Shown in pieces: positions 12,194 through 31,546 of a stretch of DNA of 64,000 bases. Source of the stretch: Macrocystis pyrifera (lineage: Eukaryota; Sar; Phaeophyceae; Laminariales; Laminariaceae); the NCBI GenBank assembly GCA_031763025.1, contig JASSKH010000009.1, positions 3,596,001 to 3,660,000 on the forward strand, in the 5' to 3' direction. A program made the position numbers and the translations under genes. Below the pieces are notes generated by a model. The model was not told the origin of the DNA and searched no databases. It was given only the letters and a program-made list of their open reading frames with translations. Numbering within the stretch: the stretch's first letter is position 1; each line of letters begins with the position of its first letter.

Positions 12194-12310
12194 ATGTCGT
12201 TTTCTTCACATTAAACCGTTCTTTCTACCCGTCGACATCCAGCACAACCAGTGTCCGTGCCGATTCTTCAATCCTAGAGAGATACAAAGTTCTGTGGTCA
12301 CAAAGCTACG
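12190..12310 (+). repeat. repeat Z, copy 5
   Basis: Starts GTTTTCTTCACATTAAACC and continues through the Z core to TGTGGTCACAAAGC. It abuts the truncated LINE-A copy on its left and an A-rich stretch on its right. Confidence 0.7.
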
Positions 12311-12465
12311 CCACAGAGAAACAAAGAGAAAAAAAAAACAAAAACAAAGACAATTCGAAAGAGAAAAGAAACAAAAAAAAGAAACAAAAATATACCTGGT
12401 ATATGTATATACTTCAGTATAGCAACAAACCATCGTACCCCCCCGCAGGGGATCTGGCAGACACT

Positions 12466-12796
12466 TTTTTTTTTTTTTTTTTTTTTCATCATCACTTTTA
12501 CTTTCCAGCCCACTCGTAGGAGGTTTTGCCCTCGACGATCTTCTGGACAAGCCGTGGTCACAGGTGTCGTCCCTTCTCCCCCCCGGCACGTGCCTTTAGT
12601 TTTTATCGCGCATAGGGTTCAGCATTCCCACTGCTCGTCGATTTTCATCGAATGTACAGCTAACTCACGCTCTCGCGCTTTCCGCTAATCAATTTTATGC
12701 AAGAAAAAGTCCCTACGAGCATGCACTCGGTGAGACTCGAACTCACGAAATTGATCTTGATAGGCTCGCGGACCACCTACCAAGCCACCGGGGACG
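12466..12796 (-). mobile_element. tRNA-derived SINE (SINE-A), copy 1
   Basis: On the minus strand the element begins with a tRNA-like head. An A-box-like TGGCTTGGTAGG is followed by a perfect T-arm (GTGAG-TTCGAGT-CTCAC), but acceptor-stem pairing is lost. A roughly 220-bp body follows, then a 3' A-tail (the T-run at 12466-12487). A second nearly full copy in the same orientation is at 50826-51152, with partial copies at 42818-42955 and 51575-51645. The family of a tRNA head, unrelated body and A-tail fits a SINE. It is not a functional tRNA gene. Confidence 0.8.
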
Positions 12797-12829
12797 CACA
12801 CTTGAAAATAAGGAGCTAGAAAAAAAAAA

Positions 12830-14915
12830 GGAAGAAGAAAACACGACTACTTGGTAGTCGTCAACAGAGTAAGACTAAGAACCAAGGGAAAAATAGCAGG
12901 CAAACCAAACAAAGCACAAGGCATGCTCCAGGTAGCGGCAGCAGTTTATGGTACGAGTAGCACAGCCAGGGTCTCCCTGCTGGCCCGCCTGGTACCTTGC
13001 TACCCTGTCTGCCACCATCGTCCAGCGTTCGTCAACTATGCCCGGCCCCTCGGCGTCAGACAGTACGAAATAAGCAAAGCAGGCTCGTCATCCACCCACG
13101 CCACACGACTCCTTCAATAAGGCTTATCAATCGGAGAAAGGAAGAGAAATGAAAATACAATGACAGCGCAAAGAAGAAAATAAAATGAAACAAAAATACA
13201 CAAAAACAGCAGGAAGACAAAGGAAGACCACGTTCGAACCAGCTGCACCAGTTGGTGGTACGAGTAGTATAGGCATGTTCTACTTCTTAGTCTGCCCGGT
13301 ACCTGGCTACCCTATCTGCCATCTCCTTCCTACTTTCGTCCACGGCAGTTCCCCTTCTACTCCTCTTCCCCCCCCTCTCCGCATTCCCTTGGTCGGGTTT
13401 TCTGCTACTCCTCTTGTTGCCCCTCCTCCCCCCATTCCCTTGGACACCACCCACGGCGGATGCGCGGCGCTGCCTGCTCAGCTCAGCCTCAGCCTCGTGC
13501 CACCTCACCATGAACCGTTCGGCTGCTTCCAGGATCCCCCGGTACCACTTCCCCGCCTTTTTTGCAGCAGTGGGCCACAGTGCGGTCTCAACTCCAAACA
13601 CGAAGGGAGCAAGTTCCGTTGACCCTTCGGTGGCTCGGAACTCCCTAAGGTCTTGGACTATGCATCTAAGCCAAGTCTTAACCTGTCCGCCAGGTCTCGG
13701 GTTCTCCCCACCAGCAATCGTCCCGAACATTACCCGACTGGGTAATCGATCCTTGCTTTGCCGTGCCACCCCCCCCCGCGAAGAAGAGACGCCGTTTGCG
13801 GATGGTCGTTTCGATGCTCTCGCAACGTGTCATCTTGAGGACCTTGGCGTACGAGAGGGTGGCATGGTCAGTACGAAGTCGGCGCTGGAAGCCAATGACT
13901 CGCAACAGGACTTGGTGGTGAGCCGTTCGAAGCTTGGCAAAGTGTTCCGCTCTGAGGATCCACGTCACACACCCGTACAGCAGGGTCTCAATCACCTCGG
14001 CCTTCAGCATTCGGACTTTCAGGGTAAGGGGGGCGGTCGTCCTATCATACAGCTCCGGGCCGAACTGTTTGAGGCATGCTCGCATGAGACGGATCCGTCG
14101 GTCGATTTCGAGCGAGAGGTCAGCATTTTCGTGGATAACGCCGCCTAGGTACAAGAACTGGGCCGTCTGCTTATACCTCTGGCCTGCTGCTTCGATAACG
14201 AGCGGTGGTGCGAGGGTTTTCTGGTCCGGCGTTTGTAGAAGCATAGTCTCTGTCTTCTTTTCCGACACCGTAAGGCCTGCTGCTTCGAAGACAGTCACGA
14301 TGACTGTCATCATTTTCGCGAGCCCTTCAGCCGACTTCGAGACAATCCCTGCGTCATCGGCGTACAACATGCCCCATACAGCCCTTCGCACGCACGCCAA
14401 CGGCTCCTGCTCCTCCGTTCCGACTACTCCAGCATCACTGAGTTGGACCAAATCCCTTACGATGGCTTCGTCATGGCTAAAGCGTACTAGTACGACGTGC
14501 GACGCAGCAGCGAAGAATACGTTGAACAGTAACGGTGACAGCACACAGCCTTGCCGCAGCCCCTGCGTGACATCAAACCATCCCGAGTGCTCGCCGTCAT
14601 GCGTACGCACGCGAGCCCGCATGCCATCGTGGAAATTTCGGATAATTCTCAGCATCTTGGTTGGTACGCCGAAACGTGTGAGTACTTCCCATAACAGCTC
14701 TCGGTCGACAGAGTCGTACGCTTTCTGCAGATCGATGAAGCACAAGTACAGGGGGATTTTCCTCTGTCTTCCAAGCTCTTGCAACCGGCGCACGACGAAC
14801 AACATATCAATCGTTGATCGTGCGGGGCGGAAGCCGCACTGTTCCTCCGGGAGTAATTCCTCGGTCTCGCAGTAGTTGCTGAGGCGGGACGCGACGATTT
14901 TCAACAAAACTTTGC
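12830..14915 (-). mobile_element. LINE-A, copy 2: non-LTR retrotransposon reverse transcriptase
   Basis: The minus-strand frame from about 14915 to 13678 encodes a reverse transcriptase. It shows [13 protein letters not shown] and [13 protein letters not shown] near the start, then [28 protein letters not shown] and the catalytic YADDAGIVS, then LYLGGVI and the thumb. The C-terminal part (MFGTIAGGE..., WLRCIVQDLREF, WYRGILEAAERFMVRWHE) continues in the next frame from 13769 to 13287. The switch lies at a run of eight G (minus strand) near 13775, so a one-base slip is likely. The 5' end is truncated: there is no endonuclease. The 3' UTR reaches about 12830. The clade is unresolved without alignment. 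Confidence 0.85.
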
Positions 14916-15284
14916 CTACATAAAAAAACACACATACAAACATACACCCACGGGAAGAAGGCTTGAAGAGGATTGATGACACTGCTGCGGCATGAACGAG
15001 GCCATATCCCGAGAGAGAGAGAGAGAGAGTAGTAGCAGAGGCAGCGATAGGGCAGGTTTCGGTCTACTACTACTACTACTATTAAAACTGTTGCGGTTGG
15101 TTGTGGTCGAGCCGGGGCACCTTTGCCACAGCAGGTCTGCCGTCTCCTCCCTACGCCGAGAAGGTCTACAGGCGGGCGGCGGCAAGCGTCAATACTGCCG
15201 CTGTTATGTACCTGGTTTATGTGCTGCAACCATCGATGAGTTGCGACGAAATTGTCTTATCTCACAGCTCTTTTTTTTCTATTA

Positions 15285-15504
15285 TTACGGGGGCCCGTAG
15301 TAAATGGGACCAAATAGTTGTTATTACGGGGGTCCATAGTTAATAGGACCTATGGTGTCCATAAAAAGCTATATATTTACCTATTTTTTACTAACATTAT
15401 TTGGTCCTATTTACTATAATCCCTCGTAATATTAATAGTAAAAATAGGGAAATGTATATGTTTTTGTGCGTACCGTAGGTACTATTTACTATGGTCCTCC
15501 GTAA
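15285..15504. mobile_element. Tc1-like MITE interrupted by a second copy of the same family
   Basis: The outer element has ends TTACGGGGGCCC and GGTCCTCCGTAA, flanked by TA (15283-15284 and 15505-15506). A second complete element, TTACGGGGGTCC...CCCTCGTAA at 15324-15429, also flanked by TA, splits it. Each is about 105-110 bp. Related copies are at 18412-18516 and 61500-61604, with a remnant at about 38666-38707. There is no coding capacity. Confidence 0.85.
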
Positions 15505-15509
15505 TAATA

Positions 15510-15910
15510 GTTTTATGAGTATGTAACTGCTGTTGTCGAGGCCGCAACGGAAAAAAAAAAAAAAAAATGCGAAACGAAACGAAACACGAGCTACAAGTGG
15601 TTTCAGTTCTTATCAAGGCTGAATTTCTTGGTACATTCATCAACTTCCTCGGTTGTCAGTAGTTTTTTTTTGTCATGCCCTCGACAGCTACTGCTGTACT
15701 ACCGCAAGAGCTGTTTCAGAGTTTATTTTGATTTGAGCTGTTGTTCGAATTTTGAGTTTCCGTCGTTGTTTGCTCGTTAGAATGGACAAAATGTTGACTT
15801 TATGGTGTTGAGGGAAAACGCAGAAATCGAGCATCGGATCAAGTTGGGAGTTGGGAAGATGTCTGAAAAGAGCTCTGGCGGCGTTTGTCCAGAGCCATCA
15901 CCAAAATGTA
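15510..15910. other. no recognised feature
   Basis: Includes an A-run at about 15550-15567. Only short frames. Confidence 0.4.
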
Positions 15911-15913
15911 TTA

Positions 15914-16757
15914 AGACCTATGCCAATGGAAACGCGAAGTCAAAAAGTTTTCTTTCAAAAACATTGCTTTCAAAGAACAGCGGGAAATATCCTCGTACCG
16001 CCGCTGTGGGGAAAAAGGGGGAAAAAAAAAATGTTTTTTCTTTGTTTGTTTTTTTCGAAGGGCTGTAGGCGGCGCAATTTGTTTTTTCTCGCTGCAAATT
16101 GTCAGCACGCTGATAAAAATCAGCTCTCGTGCGACGGCAGACGCTCGATCTCGACATAGACTAAGCCCCGGCCAACCCGCTTGGTGTCGGGCAGGACCAA
16201 CGAGTATAGATGACGGCCTCGACGATATCAGGCAGATCCATTCTCTAGGGGGCGAGAGCTTGCCGGCGGCGTGTCCTACGGTATCCTCCCAAACTTGAAA
16301 AAAAAAACATTTATTGCCATTCGAGACCGGTCGAAATTTTTTGTCATCTGTTTTGTGCACGCCAAAGGCCAATTGTTTTTATATTATACGCCTGGCCAGC
16401 GCCCGCCACATTTTCACGGGCCATTGTGTGAACACGGTGACTCTAGGGTGGGGTCGGAGCCCCTATAACGAGCGCACTCCGTTCAGAATTCATGACGCAG
16501 TCGTTGGTTTTGTCGATCGATGTCTGTCGAGGACTCGGAATCTCGCCTCTTCGAGCCAAACATCCGCCTGAATTTTTGTGAAGCCGATCTTGGCCCAACA
16601 TCGGCCCAGAATTGATTTTTTCGAGGTTTTCCAAGAGTTTGGAACTTCCCGTTCTAAGAATCGTGCCCATAGCAAGCTGTACATGAAAAGTTCTGATCGG
16701 GTAGCTTTGGAATTCAAACTTTTTGTGGGAACTTTGTGTTTCCGTTGGCATAGGTCT
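15914..16757. mobile_element. family A TIR DNA transposon, full-length copy 2
   Basis: Bounded by AGACCTATGCCAATGGAA at the left and its inverse, TTCCGTTGGCATAGGTCT, at the right; 844 bp. The interior has only short frames. The copies at 1691-2600 and 9000-9655 share its interior. The target duplication is unclear (TTA at the left, ATAAC at the right). This is a non-autonomous DNA element of unassigned superfamily. Confidence 0.75.
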
Positions 16758-16959
16758 ATAACATGAACCGAAGTATTAATAATCGACGAAAATATGACGA
16801 TTTGGGCAAAAAAAGAAGAAAAAAAAAAAAACAGTGCTTGGGATATGGCTAAATATGTATGTATGTTCGCAGTGATTTTTTTTCGCATACAACACCACCC
16901 GGATTCGGGGTCGGAAATATACCTGTAAAATAGGCCCGATAAGTACGTTGATAGCTCTC

Positions 16960-17275
16960 AAGATCTATTTTTGTTTGGAATCGCTGTAGTTATCGAAAAT
17001 TTGTTAATTTTTTGTCCCCTGAATGTTCGTTCTGCAGCGATGTCCAGAGCGCAGGGCCACGTACGCAATACCGGTACTTACGGTAGTATCCACACCTGAA
17101 CGTAGGCTCGCTCGTTCGAACGGCCTTTGTTGAGCGCTTTCCTACGTATGCCTCAGATCACCTCAATTAGGTGGCGCTGACGAGATGTTAATGCGGAGGC
17201 CCAACAACTGAAACCGCCATAGAGCTCGGGGCAGCAGTATATAGCAATCTCTGTACCAGTAGTTTACGCGTGCTA
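16960..17275. other. no recognised feature
   Basis: No gene, repeat or RNA signal recognised. Confidence 0.35.
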
Positions 17276-17830
17276 TATACGATAAGGGTTGCATTTAGGG
17301 GTGACTACGATAGGGGTTGCAATTAGGGTAGCTACAGTAGACGTTGTAATTAGGTATAGCCACGATAGGGGTTGCAATTAGGGTATCTACGATAGGGGTT
17401 GCAATTTTGGGGTAGCTGCGATAGGGGTTGTAATTAGGTATAGCCACGATGGGGGTTGCAATTAGGGGTATAGCTGCGATAGGGGTTGCAATTAGGGGTA
17501 GCTGCGATAGGGGTTGCAATTAGGGGTTGCTGCGATAGGGGTTGTAATTAGGTATTTTGCCACGATGGGGGTTGCAATTAGTTAGGGGTATCTACGATAG
17601 GGTCTGCAATCAGGGGTAGCTACGGTAGGGGTTGCAATTAGGGGTAGCTGCGATAGGCGTTGCAATTAGGTATAGCTACGATAGGGGTTGCAATTAGGGG
17701 TAGCTACGATAGGGGTTGCAATTTGGGGTGGCTACGATAGGGGTTGCAATTAGGGGTACGATAGGGGTTGCAATTATAGGGGTAGCTGCGATAGGGGTTG
17801 CAATTAGGGGCATCTACTAGAGGGGTTGCA
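17275..17830. repeat. roughly 30-bp minisatellite
   Basis: About 19 imperfect tandem copies of a roughly 28-32-bp unit built from GATAGGGGTTGCAATTA followed by a variable GGGGTAGCTAC part. Unit length varies, and variants with ATGGGGG and TATTTTGCC occur. There is no spacer/repeat regularity of the CRISPR kind. Confidence 0.9.
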
Positions 17831-17845
17831 GAGTAAACGGGTGCC

Positions 17846-17985
17846 ACCCGGCAACACGAGCTAGATCATACAGATCATACAAGATCGGGAGTAGATGATC
17901 TATCCGCGTTGAAATACCTACTGGAGTAGATCATGATTTGGGGTAATCGATGAGCTGTCCGGGTGTGAGACTTTATCCCGCACTC
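17846..17985 (-). repeat. copy of the roughly 300-bp GATC-rich repeat (inverted)
   Basis: Minus-strand match to the family at 28180-28480 and 39935-40170: AACACGAGCTAGATCATACAG here against CTGNATGATCTAGCTCGTGTT there, and a shared GTAGATGATCTATC word. Class unknown. Confidence 0.5.
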
Positions 17986-18189
17986 ATTTCCAGGGAATTT
18001 GTCCTCCAAGGCGATGGGTGTTACAGCTCTAGCTCTATATAAGGGATTGATGATTGTATTCTGCTGGCCGCGAGAGTTGAACTTTTATTGCTGTAAAAAA
18101 GCACAACGACGGATCATACAATACGTATGGCGAGTTTTTTTTTGCTCGGCTCCTCGCCCATTCGCAGCAAGGAACACGATACACATACC

Positions 18190-18560
18190 CCCGCTTCCCG
18201 TCACTCGCACCTATGTTGCGTACCGTATCACGGGAGGGGTGATAAGGTATCACACCCCCTGGGACGATTTTCAGGCCCGATTTCCTCCAAAGCATGCCTT
18301 CGTAAGGGGGACACACACAACGAAAATGGTGGCTTTTGGAACGATTTTTCGTGCAGGAGAAGGTTGCACAGACGCGCGTTGCTCGTCGTACTCGGTACGC
18401 CCTCCGCTCTATTACGGGGGTCCATAGTTAATAGGACCTATGGTATACATAAAAACCTATATATTTACCTATTTTTACTGACAATATTTGGTCCTATTTA
18501 CTATTGTCCCCCGCGATAGGGTGATGGTGTCATACGGTGCCACCACTATCGGCGGAAATA
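18190..18560 (+). mobile_element. palindromic-TIR element (family M), copy interrupted by a MITE
   Basis: Collinear with the reverse complement of 57235-57495: CACACCCCCTGGG, then GATTTCCTCC, AACGAAAATGG and GCTCGTCGTACTCGGTAC. After the MITE at 18412-18516 the match resumes at GTGATGGTGTCATACGGT. The MITE therefore landed inside an older copy. The end resembles the partner copy's TATCACA...TGTGATAAG palindrome. Confidence 0.65.
18412..18516. mobile_element. Tc1-like MITE (TTACGGGGGTCC family)
   Basis: Ends TTACGGGGGTCC and GTCCCCCGCGA are flanked by TA on both sides. The central CCTATATATTTACC word matches the other copies. It is inserted in the family M element. Confidence 0.8.
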
Positions 18561-18892
18561 TAAGCGCCGTTGGGTCTTCATATTTATGTATAAACGGTAT
18601 TTATAGTGCCGGCCAGAGTAGTATGTATGCCTATTAATAGCACAAGGCTGCTTCCCATCACTCAGGTAGCACAAAAACTGATTTTATTTAAACCTGCTAT
18701 TAATAATGCATTCTTTTTGGTCGCGCTTATTCGTGCACTCGAAATCGTACCGAACGAAACAGCCTCCCGAGTCGGCCCGAAGCGATTCCGAGAGGTGCCG
18801 CAGCCGCCGCCGCCATTGCTGGTGCTGGAGGCGTTCGAGATGGCGTGGCCGAGGCCGGGTCGTTGCAATTGGGCATTGCGGCTTCCTCGTCG

Positions 18893-27651
<8,759 letters not shown>

Positions 27652-27657
27652 AAAAAT

Positions 27658-27960
27658 TGTAGCTTGGTAGCCGTGGGAGATACCCCGCGATTACCTCGAT
27701 ACCGTCAAAAAAAGGCAACGGTAAGGTAGATAGAAAAAGGATGACCGTGGGAACACCACCCGGAATTGTCCCGAGACGTCGCAAAGGGCAACGAGATTCT
27801 TCTTTTTTTTTCGTAGGAATTGGTAACCGTGGTAATTACCCCGCATTTACCCCGGTAAGTCGAAAATGGCAACGAAGTTATTCATTCCCCTAGAAACTGG
27901 TAGCCGCGGAAAATACCCCGCAGCGCTACCCCCGAGAGGTCGCAAAGGGAAAGGAAGTTA
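27658..27960. repeat. tandem roughly 75-95-bp repeat downstream of gene 1
   Basis: Four diverged units, each with GGTAGCCGYGG or GGTAACCGTGG, then TACCCCGC, TACCYCG and GGCAACGRA words. Positions are about 27661, 27745, 27820 and 27897. It starts immediately after the stop codon of the sulfotransferase-like gene and may lie in its 3' UTR. Confidence 0.65.
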
Positions 27961-28027
27961 GTTTTTGTATTGAGTAGTGTCTTGTTTCCGTGTTGCGAAG
28001 AGGGGGGTGTGCGTTGTGGGACCGGGG

Positions 28028-28045
28028 GGTTGGGGGTGGGGGGGT

Positions 28046-28085
<40 letters not shown>
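28028..28085. repeat. G-rich run (about 44 consecutive G)
   Basis: Homopolymer G with no recognisable adjacent element end. Confidence 0.8.
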
Positions 28086-28086
<1 letters not shown>

Positions 28087-28179
28087 AGAAGGTGTCGCAA
28101 TCGTTGTACCGCGGGAGAATGTTTGTGTCGGGGGATTTTTTCGGCACCTTCAGAGGGACAACGCTGCCACACCTCTCCG

Positions 28180-28480
28180 TCAGATCATCGACAGATCATT
28201 CCTACTTGACGATCTATTATCATTTAGGGCAGTTAAGATATGTTCCTGATCTGTGCGTGTGATCTAGTTCATGTTGCCGGGTGGGAACCGTAAAATCTGC
28301 ATGATCTACGGATGTAGCACGTGTTTCCTGGCATGGGTTTTGTGCTTATGCAGATAGATCCCCCACAACCTGTCACTACGGCAGGTGAAGAGTTAGATTA
28401 TCTATCTGTAGATGATGTATCTGTAGATGATTTATCTGTAGATGATCTATCTGTAGATGACCTATCGTTCCGAGGTGTAC
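28180..28480 (+). repeat. roughly 300-bp GATC-rich repeat with a TATCTGTAGATGA tandem end
   Basis: Includes CAGATCATTCC, CTGATCTGTGCGTGTGATC, GTGGGAACCGTA, CACGTGTTTCCTGGC, CTNACTACGGCAGGTGA, then four to five tandem TATCTGTAGATGAT units (28395-28465). Related copies are at 17846-17985 (-), 30190-30520, 39935-40170 and 40950-41045 plus 41355-41495. Class unknown. Confidence 0.6.
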
Positions 28481-28499
28481 AAGGTTGCTAGAAGCATTT

Positions 28500-29542
28500 A
28501 CCTTCGGGTCCCGAACGGGGCAAGGGTACTGCTGGCGTGTTGCCCTTGTCTTGTCTCGCAATCTTGTCTTCGTCTTGTGTGTGTGTGTTTTTTTTTCGTT
28601 TTGGTATTTTGCTGTTCTGTTGGAAAATTTGGAGCTACAGGACTACAATTCGCTAAAAAAATCGTAGGATGCCTGGCACCAGGTATACCTTCTGCCAGCA
28701 GAGTCAGCAGCCGAAGAAAGAACCAGCGTGCGTCCGCTCTCGTGATACCAACAGAGGCCACACGACGAACGAACCAATCGATCTGTCGATCAATCTGCCA
28801 ATCAGGTGGCCAATCAGGTGGTGGTGGTGGTGATGGTGGTGGCTTGAACGTCACGCACTACTATGGCGTCAGCGATCGCGGGCAGGTGGGCACGCGGGCT
28901 CTCGCGTATGCCTCTGCAGGCTCTCGCGTATGCCTCTGCCTGCATGCGGTTGCTTTGTTTTCGTTGCCTTCTTTTGATGGTGTCGCTTTTTCCTTCTTTC
29001 TTTCGTTGGTGTTATTTTTTCCCGAGCAAAAGGAAGGAAGAAAAGCGCTCGCAGGAGAAAAAGCACGCAGCAGTGCATGCGTTTTTTTTTTTTTTTTTAG
29101 TTTGTTGTTGCATGCTTTTCGTTCTGCTTTCCCGCGTGACTAAACGGTCGCTGGGTAGAGAGAGAAAGAGAGAGGTGGGAATTGAGGGGGGTGTATTCAT
29201 GTCATGCATGGCCGTAGTCGTGATTTCGGGGGGGGGGGGTGGAAGTGGTAAGGAAAAGTGGGGGGCGGGGGTTGGGGCGGGGAGGGGGGGGGGGGGCGGG
29301 GTCGGAAGAGACGCTATCGGTCAACGCAATCTACCGGAACATTCTTCTTCCGAAACGATCATCGCGGCGTTAGTTAATGCGAGCGCGCGAGAGGAGGAGA
29401 GGGGGAGTGAAAGCGTTGCAGCGAGGATTAGCGTTGATTAGTAAGGAGTTCGCGCATGCGTACCTTACGGTAGGGTGTTGAACGTAGTAAATGTATAGTT
29501 ATATAGCCGTTGCCGATGATAGCAGGGGGGTGGGAGAAGGGA

Positions 29543-29578
<36 letters not shown>

Positions 29579-29920
29579 TGGGGGGGCATTACTGGGCACG
29601 CTCGGCTGGGGGGGGGTGCGTGGTGGTAGAAAACGCGTTCGTTTTGAATTTCCCCCCCCCCCCCGTAAGTCCGGGGCTGTCCCCGCTAACTTCTCCTGGG
29701 CCGCTGCCTGCTATTGGTGCTGCTGGTGCTGCTGTTGCCGGCCAGGCGCCCTATGTTGAGTCGTTCCATGTGTTTGCGATTCGTTCGTTTCATTTTATTT
29801 CTCTTAAAACTAATGGGCGAGAGGGTGAGGGGTACCTCTTTGACGCATCGTGCTCTCTTGCGGTTTCATACACGAACAGTACAGTTTATTTTTATGGGGA
29901 GGGGGGAGGGGGGGGGGATG
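28500..29920. other. no recognised gene; low-complexity patches
   Basis: Contains a GGCTCTCGCGTATGCCTCTG doublet (28897-28942), an eroded inverted family P end at about 29188-29242 and G runs at 29283-29296 and 29543-29577. One short frame ending ...YYGVSDRGQ|GTGGGC (about 28800-28886) could be an exon but has no partner I can find. Confidence 0.35.
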
Positions 29921-30189
29921 AGTGTTAATTTAGGCTGTTGCCTCGCGATATGATATCATACGTATGTGCCAGGTGTACCTTATGTGCTTGCATTCATCAG
30001 GGGTCGCACACGTTTTCGTCGTTTTTTCGGCGTTTTTTCTTTGATGAAGGATGCCTAAGTATAATACCAGCCGCCGTTTTTTTTTTGTGATTTTTTTTTT
30101 GGTTTCCGTAGTTACTTTTTTCTGTCCCGCGCGATCTGCTGCTGTAGCAACCGCTTGGCGAGTGAAAAAACTGAAATGAAAAACGAGGT

Positions 30190-30520
30190 GTCACAAATCC
30201 GACAGATAGATCACCGATCTCCCGCTTTTCCTGGTCGAGGTATTTCAGGGCAGCTGAAGTCCTGACCTGAACACCTACTACTGCTGTAGGATGATCTACT
30301 GTTGTACTGTTACATGTAGCCCGTTTTTTAGGGTGGGGAGCCTTATTAACTCGCATGATCCAGCACAGGTTTTCGTGGTTGGATCTGGCCAGTCCTACCA
30401 ATACACCTCCTACTGCACTACCGTACGTCTCATAACGTCAGGATAGGATCTATCTGTGCATGATATATCTGTAGATGTGTCTGTAGATGATCTGTCTGTC
30501 CGATGTGGGCAAGGTTTACC
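30190..30520 (+). repeat. diverged copy of the GATC-rich repeat
   Basis: CAGATAGATCACCGATCTCCC, GGCAGCTGAAG and GATGATCTACTG near 30190-30300, then the TATCTGTAGATG tandem end at 30445-30500. Confidence 0.45.
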
Positions 30521-30555
30521 GTGGAGTGTTTTTTTTTAGGTGGTGTTTTGCGCAC

Positions 30556-30650
30556 CGGGGGGGGGGGGGGGGGGGGGGGTACTCGATGGGAGAGATGTAC
30601 TCGATCTCCTGCATGGCCGTAGTCGTATGACCATGGACCGGGGGTGTACT
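30556..30650 (-). mobile_element. family P 3' end, inverted, with poly(G) (=poly(C)) tail
   Basis: A G run (about 30559-30579) followed by GTACTCGATGGG, then a second GTACTCGATC, then GCATGGCCGTAGTCGTATG and GACCATGGACC: the exact inverse order of the plus-strand family P ends. Confidence 0.7.
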
Positions 30651-31271
30651 TTCGATAGTATATAGTACCTGGTATAATAAGTTCAGATGGCTCTTGTTGT
30701 ACGTACTACTTAATGAGGGACAGGGTAAAATCAGGACCAAACCTGCTTGGCAAAAATACTAGAACATACCAGTATAGGTTTTTGTGTTTATGATGGGTCC
30801 TAATTACTATGGTCCCCCATCATACGAAACTGCCATAGAGTAACATCCAGATCTGTGGGAAAGTTTTTTTTTCGTCACACGCCGTTTATACCCCCCTAAA
30901 AAATGCATATACTCGAACCTACGTACTAAAATCCGTTATGCTCCAAGATACATATCTACATAGGAAACCCGGGGATGTACCCCGAATGTCCCCTGACGAC
31001 CATAAACCTCAAAAAGCCTCGAAACTCTACGTATTCCTAAGAGTTTATTTTCCAGTATCTCTCTACTGCAGGTTTGCGTCTGGAGTAAATATCGAACCAC
31101 TATGAATTTTGAGGAAGATGTCTTGAAGCGAAGATCTGACGGCGATTTGTTTAGGACCCCGGGGTGTCTCACCATCCAGCCCTTACCCAACAAAAACGCC
31201 ATGATATGCAGTATCAACCCAACAATCGGGTTGTGTCTTGGTTCCGCTTCCCGCCTCGTTTAACACCTCAG

Positions 31272-31546
31272 TGTTATGGTATCCACTCTCCCCTGTTGCG
31301 GCAATATGGTTTGTAGCAATCGTCCCCTCATCTTACCTGGCAAGGGTTATCGCCTGCCTTTCTGATGAGCGCCCCGCCCCTTCGTTCAGAAGACATCTGG
31401 CGAGGCAAGCAACAACTAATACAAGAGCTTACAACTTCTAACACCGTCAAGCACCTTGTGTGAGTTACCAGAGCAGAGCCAAAGGCATCAACCTGCTAGC
31501 GGTAGTAGTCGGTCCCTAGGTCCCTACTCCCTTACACTTAACACTA
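31272..31546 (+). mobile_element. 260-bp element (family G), copy 1
   Basis: Starts GTTATGGTATCCACTCTCC and ends CCTTACACTTAAC. Shared interior words include CAGAAGACATCTGGCGAGG, TACAAGAGCTTA and AACCTGCTAGC. Other copies: 31838-32122 (-), 32331-32640 (-), 41501-41759 (+). No coding frame. Short GTTA/TAAC termini; superfamily unknown. Confidence 0.7.

Noticed and set aside
12720-12796. tRNA gene on the minus strand
   Set aside because: The T-arm is perfect but the acceptor stem does not pair, and the same head begins a repeated SINE with an A-tail.
13934-14875. 313-codon plus-strand frame
   Set aside because: Shadow of the LINE-A reverse transcriptase on the other strand.
17275-17830. CRISPR-like array
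   Set aside because: Units are contiguous and variable with no unique spacers; the context is eukaryotic.
28800-28886. Possible isolated exon ending YYGVSDRGQ before a GT donor
   Set aside because: No matching upstream or downstream exon found; flanked by GGT repeats.
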